Below are positions 41,877 to 50,674 of a DNA stretch of 51,344 nucleotides, piece after piece. Source of the stretch: an uncultured Collinsella sp. Lineage in GTDB: Bacteria > Actinomycetota > Coriobacteriia > Coriobacteriales > Coriobacteriaceae. Location: assembly GCA_934650975.1 (NCBI GenBank), contig CAKUFW010000005.1, positions 1-51,344 on the forward strand. Reading direction: 5' to 3'. Below the pieces are notes generated by a model. It saw only the letters and a list, made by a program, of their open reading frames with translations. It was not told where the DNA came from and searched no databases. Within the stretch, counting starts at the first letter, position 1; each line of letters starts with the position of its first letter. Made by a program: the position numbers and the translations under genes.

Positions 41877-42920
41877 TTGTTTTCTTTGATGGATATGTTC
41901 TTCGGTAGCTATGCGGGCGATCTTGCCATCGACCTCGGCACCGCCAATACGCTCGTCTCCGTGCGCGGCAAGGGCATCGTCATCCGCGAGCCCTCCGTCG
42001 TCGCAATCGACAAGAACGACGAGCGCATCCTGGCGGTCGGCATCGAGGCCAAGCGCATGCTCGGCCGTACGCCCGGCAACATCGTGGCCGTCCGTCCCCT
42101 TAAGGACGGCGTCATCGCCGACTTCGATGTTACCGAGGCCATGCTCCGCTACTTTATCGACAAGGCTTCCGAGAAGCGCTACCCGTGGACCCCGCGTCCG
42201 CGCGTCGTCGTCTGCGTTCCCTCCGGCGTCACGTCGGTCGAGAAGCGTGCCGTCTTTGAGGCCACGATTCAGGCCGGCGCTCGCCAGGCCTACCTGATCG
42301 AGGAGCCCATGGCGGCTGCCATCGGCGCCGACCTGCCCGTCGAGGAGCCCACGGGCTCCATGGTCATCGATATCGGCGGCGGCACCACCGAGGTCGCCGT
42401 TATCGCCATGGGCGGCATCGTCGTATCGCAGTCCATCCGCATTGCCGGCGACGAGTTCGACCAGGCGATTCTCACCCACGTTCGCGATGCCTACAACCTG
42501 GCTATCGGCGAGCGCACGGCCGAGGATATCAAGATCAAGGTTGGCTCCGCCGTGCCGCTTAAGGACGAGCTCGACGTCGAGGTCAACGGCCGCGACGTGA
42601 TCACGGGCCTGCCCAAGACCGTGCGCATCGAGAGCGAGGAGATTCGTCGCGCGCTTAACAAGCCGCTCGACGAGATGGCCAAGGCCGTTAAGGACGCCCT
42701 GGATGCCACCCCGCCCGATCTTGCCTCGGACCTTATGTACTACGGCATTCTGCTGACCGGCGGCGGTGCGCTGCTGCGCGGCCTCGACGTGCGTCTGCGC
42801 GACGAGACCGGCGTTTCGGTCAACGTCAGCCCCACGGCGCTCGATAACGTCGTAAACGGCTGCGCCCGCGTGCTCGAGGCCAACGCTTTTGACGGTGGCT
42901 TCGTCCAGACCAATGCTTAA
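41877..42920 (+). CDS. mreB: Rod shape-determining protein MreB
   Basis: This 347-residue actin homologue polymerises under the membrane and directs lateral wall synthesis. The TTG start at 41,877 has AGGAG 5 bases upstream. Actin-type phosphate loops are AIDLGTANTLV (residues 19-29) and MVIDIGGGTTEVAVIAMGG (about 162-180); ILLTGGGALLRGLD near residue 290 is the adenosine motif. The N-terminal MFSLMDMFFGS is hydrophobic and may serve as membrane-binding helix. It leads the operon mreB-mreC-mreD-mrdA-rodA. Length and motifs are normal. Confidence 0.97.
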   Translation: MFSLMDMFFGSYAGDLAIDLGTANTLVSVRGKGIVIREPSVVAIDKNDERILAVGIEAKRMLGRTPGNIVAVRPLKDGVIADFDVTEAMLRYFIDKASEKRYPWTPRPRVVVCVPSGVTSVEKRAVFEATIQAGARQAYLIEEPMAAAIGADLPVEEPTGSMVIDIGGGTTEVAVIAMGGIVVSQSIRIAGDEFDQAILTHVRDAYNLAIGERTAEDIKIKVGSAVPLKDELDVEVNGRDVITGLPKTVRIESEEIRRALNKPLDEMAKAVKDALDATPPDLASDLMYYGILLTGGGALLRGLDVRLRDETGVSVNVSPTALDNVVNGCARVLEANAFDGGFVQTNA

Positions 42921-42941
42921 TTTCCAAAAGGTGGATTCCAT

Positions 42942-43940
42942 TTGGCACGATCTTCGGGTTTCTCTTCAAATCTGAATACCAAGCGACAATCAACGGGTAT
43001 GCGCCCGTTGATTGTTTTCAGCCTGATTTCGGTGTTGCTGCTCACGTTTTACATCCGCGAGGGCGAGGCCGGTCCGATTCATGCCGTTCGCTCGGGTGTG
43101 ACGACGATTACCTCGCCGGTGCGCTTTGTGGGCTCGGCTGTGGCGGCTCCCTTTAACGCGATCGGCAACGTGTTCTCCAACCTCACGGCTTCGCAGGAGT
43201 CGCTCGACGACCTCAAGAAGCAAAACGAGGTGCTGACCTCTAAGGTCGCCGAGCTTTCCGAGGCTCAAAAGACTGCCGAGCGCCTGGAGGGCCTGGTCGG
43301 GCTGCAATCGACCTACAACCTTAAGTCGACCGCTGCTCGTATTGTCGGTGCGTCGGGCGATGCCTGGACCTCGACCGTTACCATCGACAAGGGCTCTGCC
43401 GACGGCCTTACCATCAACATGCCCGTGACGAGTTCTGCCGGTGTTATCGGCCAGATTATCGAGGTGTCGGCCAAGACGTCGACCGTGCGCCTGATTGGCG
43501 ACGAGAATTCGGGCGTGTCGGCTATGGTGCAGGACACGCGTGCCCAGGGTATGCTGCAGGGCCAGCCTGATGGCACCCTGCGCCTTGAGTACGTGAGCGT
43601 CGACTCCGACGTCAAAGTGGGCGACATCATCGTAACCTCTGGCATTGGAGGCGTGTTCCCCAAGGGCCTGCCGCTCGGTACCGTTTCCTCGGTGGAGAAG
43701 TCAGCCAACGATGTGTATTACACCATCGTCGTTCGCGCCCAGACCACGGCAGAGAATAACGAGGAGGTGCTCGTCATCACCTCGCTGACCGATGAGCAGT
43801 CGGCCTCGGACGAGGACGTGAGCTCTGCTAACAGCACGCCGCAGGGCACCTCGCGCGATTCGGCGACCAAGACGAAGGGCGAGGACTCGGACGAGAGCTC
43901 CGAATCGTCCGAGACAACCGATTCCGGCTCGAGCGAATAG
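42942..43940 (+). CDS. mreC: Rod shape-determining protein MreC
   Basis: This 332-residue bitopic membrane protein links MreB to the wall synthases outside. TTG 42,942 is the start, after AAAGGTGG. One membrane helix lies at about residues 22-40 (LIVFSLISVLLLTFYI), followed by a coiled coil at about 75-115 (LDDLKKQNEVLTSKVAELSEAQK). Beta-barrel domains follow with ARIVGASGDAWTSTVTIDKG, AGVIGQIIEVS and GDIIVTSGIGGVFPKGLPLG. The last 50 residues are Ser/Asp/Glu-rich and disordered, an extension not present in the shortest homologues. It is 21 bases after mreB. Confidence 0.95.
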   Translation: MARSSGFSSNLNTKRQSTGMRPLIVFSLISVLLLTFYIREGEAGPIHAVRSGVTTITSPVRFVGSAVAAPFNAIGNVFSNLTASQESLDDLKKQNEVLTSKVAELSEAQKTAERLEGLVGLQSTYNLKSTAARIVGASGDAWTSTVTIDKGSADGLTINMPVTSSAGVIGQIIEVSAKTSTVRLIGDENSGVSAMVQDTRAQGMLQGQPDGTLRLEYVSVDSDVKVGDIIVTSGIGGVFPKGLPLGTVSSVEKSANDVYYTIVVRAQTTAENNEEVLVITSLTDEQSASDEDVSSANSTPQGTSRDSATKTKGEDSDESSESSETTDSGSSE

Positions 43941-43953
43941 GGAGGGCATGTCC

Positions 43954-44520
43954 ATGGATCTACACGAGCAGGGGACGAGCTCCCGTACGTTTGCTATCGC
44001 CGCCATTGCCTGCGTGCTCCTGCAGGCGGGCCTGGCGCCGCAGATTTCCATCGCGGGCGGTCGCGTCAACTTTATGATTATCCTGGTGTGCCTGAGCGTG
44101 TTCTCGGGCGATCCCACGCGGGCTGTCGTCTGCGGTTTTTGCAGTGGCCTGTTCTACGATCTTTCCGCCGCCGTTCCGGTGGGCGTTATGTCGCTGCTGC
44201 TGACGGTGGGCAGTTTTGCCCTGGTGCACAGCGCGGCCGGTCAGACGGGCGGCTCCCCGAGCGCGCGCGGTATTACCGTGGGCGCCTTCGCACTTGCCAT
44301 CAACGTGGTCTACAGCATCATTTTGCTGTTTATGGGTCTGGAGACGAGCTTTGTGGTGGCTGTTTTTGGTCATGCACTGCCGTCTTCGATCCTGACGGGT
44401 CTGGTTGCCATTCCGTTTTTGATGTCCGGTGTCGTGCCGCAGTCCGGTTACGGATTCTCCGCACGCGGTGGTCGTCAGACGGGCATGCGCTTCAAGCCTA
44501 AGACCCGCAAGCTCAAATAG
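43954..44520 (+). CDS. mreD: Rod shape-determining protein MreD
   Basis: This 188-residue integral membrane protein has about five to six helices. ATG 43,954 is chosen since GGAGG lies 8 bases upstream; ATG 43,948 is only 2 bases from it. The sequence is hydrophobic with GGRVNFMIILVCLSVFSGDPTRAVVCGFCSGLFYDLS-type text, in which the G...G...G.(L/F).D pattern is typical of MreD. The C-terminus is basic (KPKTRKLK). It works with MreC in the elongation complex. Sequence is poorly conserved in the family, but gene order between mreC and mrdA leaves little doubt. Confidence 0.92.
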   Translation: MDLHEQGTSSRTFAIAAIACVLLQAGLAPQISIAGGRVNFMIILVCLSVFSGDPTRAVVCGFCSGLFYDLSAAVPVGVMSLLLTVGSFALVHSAAGQTGGSPSARGITVGAFALAINVVYSIILLFMGLETSFVVAVFGHALPSSILTGLVAIPFLMSGVVPQSGYGFSARGGRQTGMRFKPKTRKLK

Positions 44521-44533
44521 GGGAGGCCCATAG

Positions 44534-46603
44534 ATGTCTTCCCAGATGACGGTTATCATCGCCGGTATCGTGCTGGTCGTGGCCATTGTGGTCGCGCTGG
44601 TCATCATGCGTCGCGGCGATTCCCGTTTTACCTACGACACGCAGCATGGAACGGCCCCGCGCGCCACCGAGGGCGAAGGCAATACCGCGGCTACCGCGTT
44701 CAAGGGTCGCTTCTCTATCCTCACCGCCGGCGTGGGCGCGATGTTTGCCGCGCTCGCCGTCAAGCTGTGGGGTATGCAGATGGTCTCGTCGGACTACTAC
44801 GACAAGCAGGCCAAGAGCAACCAGACCCGTACTGTCACCACGCCGGCTGTGCGCGGGCGAATCCTTGATCGCAATGGCGTGGCACTTGTGCAAAACCGTC
44901 CCTCACTTGCCGTCGTCGCCTATCGCGACCTGGCCGAGGACACCGTGCTGGTGCGCCATCTTGCCAACGTGCTCGGTATGCCCTACGTCGCGGTGCTGCG
45001 CAATATCCAGGACAATTCCGAGGGCGCTCAGAGCCTGCATACCATCGCGACGGACGTGCGCCGCTCCACGGTTGCCTATATTCAGGAACATGCTGGTGAG
45101 TTTCCGGGCGTGAAGATTGCCGAACGCACCGAGCGCCAGTACCCGTATGGCGAGACGGCCTGTCACATTTTGGGTTATACCGGCACCATTACCTCCGAGC
45201 AGCTCGAGGCACAGAACAAGAAGGCTTCGGGCGATAACGATAGCTCCGCCGGTCAGATTACGTACCAGTCGGGTGATATCGTGGGCCAGGCGGGTGTCGA
45301 GAGCTACTACGAGAACTTGCTGCAGGGTATTCGCGGCGAGCAGACGGTTAAGGTCGATGCTTCGGGCAACGTGACCGGACAGGCCGGCGCCGTGCCTGCC
45401 AAGGCCGGCTCCGACATTAAGCTCACGCTTGACCTCAAGATTCAGCAAGCCTGCGAGACGGCGTTGGCGAGCGCTATCGAACTCGCCAAGACCACGGGCT
45501 ACAGCAACGCCGGCAACGGCGCCGTGGTGTGCCTCGACCCTAACAACGGCGAGATTCTGGGCATGGCAAGTGAGCCCAAGTTCGATCCGTCCGTGTTTAT
45601 CGGTGGTGTCTCCAACGACGTGTGGACCGAGCTCAACGACGACGAGGGCTCGCACCCGCTGCTCAACCGCGCCATTAGCGGCCAATACATGTCGGCTTCG
45701 ACCATCAAGCCGCTCTCGGCCTTGGCGGGCCTTGAGTTTGGAACCTATACCTCGGGTCAGACGACCAACTGCACGGGCTATTGGACGGGCTTGGGCAAGT
45801 CGTGGGGCAAGTATTGCTGGCTGCACTCCGGCCACGGCACCATGACGCTGCAGTCGGGTATCGCCAACTCGTGCGACCCCGTCTTCTACGACATGGGCAA
45901 GGCGTTCTTTTATGACGAGCAGCATTCCGAGGGCCTGCAGGAGGTCTTTCGCCGTTGGGGGCTGGGCAAGACCTGCGGTATCGATCTGCCGAGTGAGGGC
46001 GCGGGCCGTATTCCCGACGCCGAGTGGAAAGAGTCGTACTTTACCGATGCCTCGGCCGAGGACCGCAAGTGGAACGCTGGCGATATGACGAACATCGCTA
46101 TCGGCCAGGGCGACATCCTGGTGACGCCCCTTCAGATGGCGTGCGCCTATATGGGTCTTGCCAACGGCGGCAAACAGTACGTGCCTCACGTGTTTTTGTC
46201 TGCCGTGTCGCGCGATGGCGACGGTGATGCCTATAAGTACAACGGCAAGGGCAAGAAGAAGCGCCTGGAGGCCAAGATCAACAGCGATTCGGATTTGGCT
46301 CTTGTTCGCAACGGCATGCACGACGTGATTTATACGGCATCGACGTCCCTGGCGGCACACTTTGGCACCCTGACGCCGCAGGTATACGGCAAGTCGGGCA
46401 CGGGAGAGAAAAGCGGCGAGGACGAATACGCGTGGTTCTGCGCCTATGCACCGGCCGATGATCCCAAGTACGTGATTGCCACCATCTTGGAACAGGGCGG
46501 TGGCGGATCGGACACGGCGATGCATGTCGTGCGCGATGTACTCGGTGCGATTTATGACGAGCCCGATACCTCATCGGCTACGGGCGATTCTTCGGTTCGA
46601 TAG
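44534..46603 (+). CDS. mrdA: Penicillin-binding protein 2 (peptidoglycan DD-transpeptidase)
   Basis: This 689-residue class B penicillin-binding protein cross-links peptidoglycan during elongation. The catalytic motifs are S389-T-I-K392, SCD in IANSCDPVFYDMG (the SxN-motif position), and K620-S-G-T-G. Before them lies the pedestal domain with VRGRILDRNGVALVQNRPSLAVV and the dimerisation region. The N-terminus is unusual: a first hydrophobic stretch at residues 6-25 (VIIAGIVLVVAIVVALVIM) is followed by about 30 polar residues and a second at about 58-80 (SILTAGVGAMFAALAVKLWG). Class B enzymes normally have a single anchor. GGGAGG precedes ATG 44,534. rodA follows after 9 bases. Confidence 0.95.
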   Translation: MSSQMTVIIAGIVLVVAIVVALVIMRRGDSRFTYDTQHGTAPRATEGEGNTAATAFKGRFSILTAGVGAMFAALAVKLWGMQMVSSDYYDKQAKSNQTRTVTTPAVRGRILDRNGVALVQNRPSLAVVAYRDLAEDTVLVRHLANVLGMPYVAVLRNIQDNSEGAQSLHTIATDVRRSTVAYIQEHAGEFPGVKIAERTERQYPYGETACHILGYTGTITSEQLEAQNKKASGDNDSSAGQITYQSGDIVGQAGVESYYENLLQGIRGEQTVKVDASGNVTGQAGAVPAKAGSDIKLTLDLKIQQACETALASAIELAKTTGYSNAGNGAVVCLDPNNGEILGMASEPKFDPSVFIGGVSNDVWTELNDDEGSHPLLNRAISGQYMSASTIKPLSALAGLEFGTYTSGQTTNCTGYWTGLGKSWGKYCWLHSGHGTMTLQSGIANSCDPVFYDMGKAFFYDEQHSEGLQEVFRRWGLGKTCGIDLPSEGAGRIPDAEWKESYFTDASAEDRKWNAGDMTNIAIGQGDILVTPLQMACAYMGLANGGKQYVPHVFLSAVSRDGDGDAYKYNGKGKKKRLEAKINSDSDLALVRNGMHDVIYTASTSLAAHFGTLTPQVYGKSGTGEKSGEDEYAWFCAYAPADDPKYVIATILEQGGGGSDTAMHVVRDVLGAIYDEPDTSSATGDSSVR

Positions 46604-46612
46604 GAGGTTGCG

Positions 46613-47839
46613 ATGGACTTTTCGCCGGCGGACCTGTTCCGCTCAACCAAGACCGGCTCCCGCAGCAGCCTGGACCGCGTCAACAAGCAGCTCTCGGCCT
46701 CGCGCGGCACGTTCCGCCAGAAGGTACACATCGGTGTGCTGCTGGCTACCGTCGCGCTCGTTGCCTATGGCGCCATCGTTATTTGGTCGGCGTCACAGTT
46801 TAAGGCCGACGCCTCATTCTCGCGCCACCTGCTGGGCATTGGCATTGGCGCGGTGCTTGCGGTGCTCGTCTGGCGTACCGATCTGCGCGGCATCTCTAAC
46901 TTCTCGACGGCGCTGCTCGTCATTGACCTTATCGTGATCTTCTCGCCCAAGATTCCGGGCCTGTCCTATACGGGCGGTCTGGGCATGACGGGCTGGATCA
47001 AGATCCCCGGTATCGGCCTGACCTTCCAGCCCGTTGAGCTCGCCAAGCTCATCACCATCTTCTTTATCGCCACGCTTGGCTCGCAATACAACGGCCGCAT
47101 CGATACCGTTCGCGACTACGTCAAGCTCTGCGGTATGCTGTCCATCCCGTTTTTGGCCGTCGTCGCCATGGGCGACCTGGGCTCGGGCCTGGTCGTGCTG
47201 GTGTCGGGCGCTATCGTCATTTGCATGAGCGGTGCACGCCGCGAATGGGTGCTGTCGACCTTGGCCCTGCTGGTTGGTTTGATTGCGCTCATCTTGGCGC
47301 TCGACTCGGTCTTTGATTCGCTCCTTGGCCACGACGTGCTTATCAAGCAGTATCAGATGAACCGTCTGACGGTCTTCATCGACCCCGACAATGCCAATTC
47401 GGATGATGCCTACAACCTTCAGCAGTCGCTCATTGCCGTCGGCTCGGGTGGCTTCTTTGGTAAGGGCCTGGGCCACGCGACGCAGTCGGCCGGCGGCTTT
47501 CTACCCGAGTTCCACACCGACTTCGTCTTCGCCTTCCTGTCCGAGACGTTCGGCTTCTGCGGTTCCTTTTTGCTCCTGTGCCTCTACGTGCTGCTGATCT
47601 TCTCGACGATCCGCGTTGCCTTTAAGTGCGAGTCACTGTTCTTGCGCCTATCGTGCGTGGGTATCGTCGGCATGTGGGCGTTCCAGACCTTCGAGAACAT
47701 TGGCATGTGCATTGGCATGATGCCGATTACCGGTATTCCGCTGCCGTTCATTAGTTTTGGTTCGTCGTCGATGATGATTCAGTTGCTGACGGTGGGTATC
47801 GTACAATCCATATGGCGGCATCGTTCAGGCGCCGCGTAA
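46613..47839 (+). CDS. rodA: Peptidoglycan glycosyltransferase RodA
   Basis: This 408-residue SEDS-family membrane protein polymerises lipid II into glycan strands as partner of PBP2. About ten helices are visible after a 40-residue polar N-terminus. Motifs are GGLGMTGWIKIPGIGLTFQPVELAKL, GDLGSGLV, the large external loop with NSDDAYNLQQSLIAVGSGGFFGKGLG, PEFHTDFVFAFLSETFG, and the C-terminal MPITGIPLPFISFGSSSM. GGAGG precedes the ATG. It closes the mre/mrd block. The family members FtsW and RodA are separated here by the neighbour mrdA. Confidence 0.96.
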   Translation: MDFSPADLFRSTKTGSRSSLDRVNKQLSASRGTFRQKVHIGVLLATVALVAYGAIVIWSASQFKADASFSRHLLGIGIGAVLAVLVWRTDLRGISNFSTALLVIDLIVIFSPKIPGLSYTGGLGMTGWIKIPGIGLTFQPVELAKLITIFFIATLGSQYNGRIDTVRDYVKLCGMLSIPFLAVVAMGDLGSGLVVLVSGAIVICMSGARREWVLSTLALLVGLIALILALDSVFDSLLGHDVLIKQYQMNRLTVFIDPDNANSDDAYNLQQSLIAVGSGGFFGKGLGHATQSAGGFLPEFHTDFVFAFLSETFGFCGSFLLLCLYVLLIFSTIRVAFKCESLFLRLSCVGIVGMWAFQTFENIGMCIGMMPITGIPLPFISFGSSSMMIQLLTVGIVQSIWRHRSGAA

Positions 47840-47857
47840 CCGCTGGAGGGGTTTGCC

Positions 47858-48787
47858 ATGAAGATTCCCGTAGATAAGTTGACCAGCGCTTTTAAGATGG
47901 GCGCGTCTGTTAAGAAGGATTCCGATACACCGGTGCGTGTCTCGGTTTACCTTGATACGACTGCGTCTCGCTTTTTGGTCGAGACGGTGCGCGATGCCTT
48001 TGTGCCGCAGACGACTTCGGGCATTGTGCGTGTTGATCGCCTGGGGGAGGACCGTATCGTTCCCAAGGCCGATACCGACGTGGTGTTGGTCCTCTCGTGC
48101 GGATCCGACCGCCTGGAGAGCGCTGTGCAGGAGCTCGTGATTGCCGGCGCGCCCGTGTGCGTGCTTGCCGAGTCCGCTGTTGAGGTGCCGTTCATTGAGG
48201 AATCTACGCCCATGCTCGGCGTGGTGGCGGCGACCGATAAGACCTATCTGCTCGAGACGCTTGCCCGCTGGATTCTCGATCGTACGGACAAGGAGACGGC
48301 TTTTGCCGCCAACTTTGCCTTTATGCGCATCGCGGCGGCAAATCGCATCATTACCTCGTGCGCGCTCACCAACATGGCGACGGGCGCCCTGGTGTTTTTG
48401 CCGGGTGCCGACTATCCCGTGATGGCGCTGGCTCAGGTGGGCATGCTCTTTGAGCTCGCGGCTGTCTTTGGGCGCGGCATTAAGCCCGAGCGCGGCTATG
48501 AGGTCGCGGGCGTGCTCGCCGGCGGTCTGGTGATTCGCGCGGTCACCCGTGTGCTTGTGAAGCAGACGCCGCACATTGGCTTTGTCGTCAAGGCGCTGAC
48601 TGCAGCCGCCGGCACCTATGGCATGGGCCGCGCGCTCGTGTCGCTCTACGAGCGCGATGTCGACTACAGCCGCGCCAATGAGGTTGTCGCCGCTACGTTC
48701 TCGCGCGTTCGCGACCTGGTGACCACGGTCGCCGGTGCCACACGTCCTATGGCGTCCTACCAGGACGTATCCGATCTCGCTGCTTAG
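47858..48787 (+). CDS. DUF697-like protein with membrane segments
   Basis: This 309-residue protein starts at ATG 47,858, after GGAGGGG. Residues 1-135 form an alpha/beta domain with VRVSVYLD and DVVLVLSCGSD, without a nucleotide-binding P-loop. Residues about 155-265 match the DUF697/YcjF pattern: NRIITSCALTNMATGALVFLPGADYPVMALAQVGMLFEL, with the 'P(g/l)adyp.l...Q..m...l' core, then GRGIKPERGYE and a hydrophobic segment. DUF697 domains occur with GTPases and in membrane stress proteins; function here is unknown. It sits between rodA and the radical SAM gene, 18 and 9 bases away, and is probably co-transcribed with both. Confidence 0.7.
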   Translation: MKIPVDKLTSAFKMGASVKKDSDTPVRVSVYLDTTASRFLVETVRDAFVPQTTSGIVRVDRLGEDRIVPKADTDVVLVLSCGSDRLESAVQELVIAGAPVCVLAESAVEVPFIEESTPMLGVVAATDKTYLLETLARWILDRTDKETAFAANFAFMRIAAANRIITSCALTNMATGALVFLPGADYPVMALAQVGMLFELAAVFGRGIKPERGYEVAGVLAGGLVIRAVTRVLVKQTPHIGFVVKALTAAAGTYGMGRALVSLYERDVDYSRANEVVAATFSRVRDLVTTVAGATRPMASYQDVSDLAA

Positions 48788-48796
48788 GGGTTTCTT

Positions 48797-50674
48797 TTGC
48801 GCGTTCCATACCAAGACTGTTTTCATCTGATCGAGCCGTTGCTCGCCAAGGTCGAAAAGCCGAGCCGCTATATCGACCACGAGTGGGGTACGCTCTCTAA
48901 GGCCGATGCCGACTATCGCTGCTGCATGATCTATCCGGACGTGTATGAGGTCGGTCTGCCCAACCAGGGCATCGCCATTCTCTACAACATCCTTAATCAG
49001 GCCGAGGGCATCTCCTGCGAGCGAGGCTACGTGCCGTGGCCCGATATGGGCGATGCCATGCGTGAGGCGGGGATTCCGCTGCTGTCGCTCGAGGGTGCAG
49101 CGCCCGTGGCCTCGTTCGACATCGTTGGCATGCACGTGCCGCACGAGATGGCTGTGACGAACTTCCTCGAGGCGCTCGATCTTTCCGGCATTCCGCTGCT
49201 GGCGGCCGACCGCACCGAGGACGATCCTATCATCGTCGCCGGTGGTCCCTCGGTGTATAACCCCGAGCCGTACGCGGCTTTCTTCGATGCCATTTTGATC
49301 GGCGAGGGCGAGGAATCGCTGCTCGAGATCTGCCAGCTGCATCGCCGTTTGCGCGACGAGGGCGTTTCGCGCGCCCAGATCGTTGAGCAGCTCGCGACGG
49401 TCGCCGGTACCTATGTGCCATCCCTGTATGAGGTGCGCCACGACGAGCCCTGCTCACCGCACGGCTATACCGTGCCGCGCGAGGGCAAGGACGTCCCGCC
49501 CGTGGTGTATAAGCGCGTCGTTGAGGACTTTGGCGCCACCAATCCGCTTTCTCAGTCGTGCGTGCCGTATGCGCAGCTGGTCCATGATCGCCTGTCTATC
49601 GAGATTCTGCGTGGCTGCGCCCGCGGTTGCCGTTTTTGCCAGGCGGGCATGACGTATCGTCCGGTACGCGAGCGCTCGGCCGACCAGATTGTGTCATCGG
49701 TAATCCAGGGCTTGGAAAAGACTGGCTATGACGAGGTGTCGCTTACCTCGCTTTCGACGACTGACCACTCCTGTATCCGCGACGTGCTCGGTAGGCTCAA
49801 CCGCCGTCTGGAGGACACGGGCATTCGCGTGTCCATTCCGTCGCAGCGCTTGGATTCGTTTGGCGTTGATATGGCCGAGTCGGTCGCCGGCGAAAAGAAG
49901 GGCGGCCTGACGTTCGCGCCCGAGGCGGGTAGCCAACGTATGCGCGACATCATCAACAAGAACGTGACCGAGGAGGACTTGGATCGCGCGGCCAAGGCAG
50001 CCTTCGAGGCCGGCTGGAACCGCATGAAGCTCTACTTCATGATGGGCCTTCCCGGCGAGCGCGACGAGGACATCGTGGCTATCGCCAACCTGGCCGATCA
50101 CGTGCTGGAGCTCGGTCGTTCCGTGGTGCCCAAGGCGCGCCGCGGTTCCATCTCGGTGTCTATCTCTGTTTCGGTGTTCATCCCCAAGGCGGCAACACCC
50201 TTCCAGTGGTGCCCGCAGCTCGATTACGACGACGTTAAGCGCCGCCAGAAGCTGCTCATCACGAGCGTGCGTAACCGCGCCGTTCGCGTGCACTACCACG
50301 ATGCGGAGACCTCGCTTATCGAGGCTGCACTCTCCCGTGCCGGTCGCGATTTGACGCCGGTCATCATCGATGCCTGGCGTGCGGGCTCGCGCTTCGATGC
50401 CTGGGTGGAGCACTTCTCGCTCGACAACTGGAAGGTGGCCGCTGCCAAAAACGGCATCGACCTCAATGAGCTGGTGCACCTGCCCTACGAGCTGGACTGG
50501 CGCCTGCCTTGGGAGCACGTGAGCCCCGGCTGCTCGCGTGGCTTCCTCGAGCGCGAATACCGCCGTTCGCTCGAGGGCGTCACGACGCCCGATTGCACCC
50601 GCACGTCGTGCACCGGCTGCGGAATCTGTCCCACGCTCCACGCCAAGAACGTATTGATGGGTGATCGCGCATGA
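48797..50674 (+). CDS. B12-binding-domain radical SAM protein (TIGR03960 type)
   Basis: This 625-residue protein has an N-terminal B12-binding-like fold (residues about 30-200, with CMIYPDVYEVGLPNQGIAILYNILN and IVAGGPSVYNPEPYAAFFDAILIGEGEE). A radical SAM barrel follows, whose iron-sulfur motif is C274-ARG-C278-RF-C281 in LRGCARGCRFCQAGMTYRPVRERS. It continues with SLTSLSTTDHSC, FAPEAGSQRMRDIINKN and KLYFMMGLPGE. The C-terminus has a further Cys cluster (CTRTSCTGCGICPTLH). The start is TTG 48,797. It is always paired with a DUF2344 protein, as here, and often lies before rne/rplU; substrate unproven. The stop overlaps the next start (ATGA). Confidence 0.92.
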   Translation: MRVPYQDCFHLIEPLLAKVEKPSRYIDHEWGTLSKADADYRCCMIYPDVYEVGLPNQGIAILYNILNQAEGISCERGYVPWPDMGDAMREAGIPLLSLEGAAPVASFDIVGMHVPHEMAVTNFLEALDLSGIPLLAADRTEDDPIIVAGGPSVYNPEPYAAFFDAILIGEGEESLLEICQLHRRLRDEGVSRAQIVEQLATVAGTYVPSLYEVRHDEPCSPHGYTVPREGKDVPPVVYKRVVEDFGATNPLSQSCVPYAQLVHDRLSIEILRGCARGCRFCQAGMTYRPVRERSADQIVSSVIQGLEKTGYDEVSLTSLSTTDHSCIRDVLGRLNRRLEDTGIRVSIPSQRLDSFGVDMAESVAGEKKGGLTFAPEAGSQRMRDIINKNVTEEDLDRAAKAAFEAGWNRMKLYFMMGLPGERDEDIVAIANLADHVLELGRSVVPKARRGSISVSISVSVFIPKAATPFQWCPQLDYDDVKRRQKLLITSVRNRAVRVHYHDAETSLIEAALSRAGRDLTPVIIDAWRAGSRFDAWVEHFSLDNWKVAAAKNGIDLNELVHLPYELDWRLPWEHVSPGCSRGFLEREYRRSLEGVTTPDCTRTSCTGCGICPTLHAKNVLMGDRA

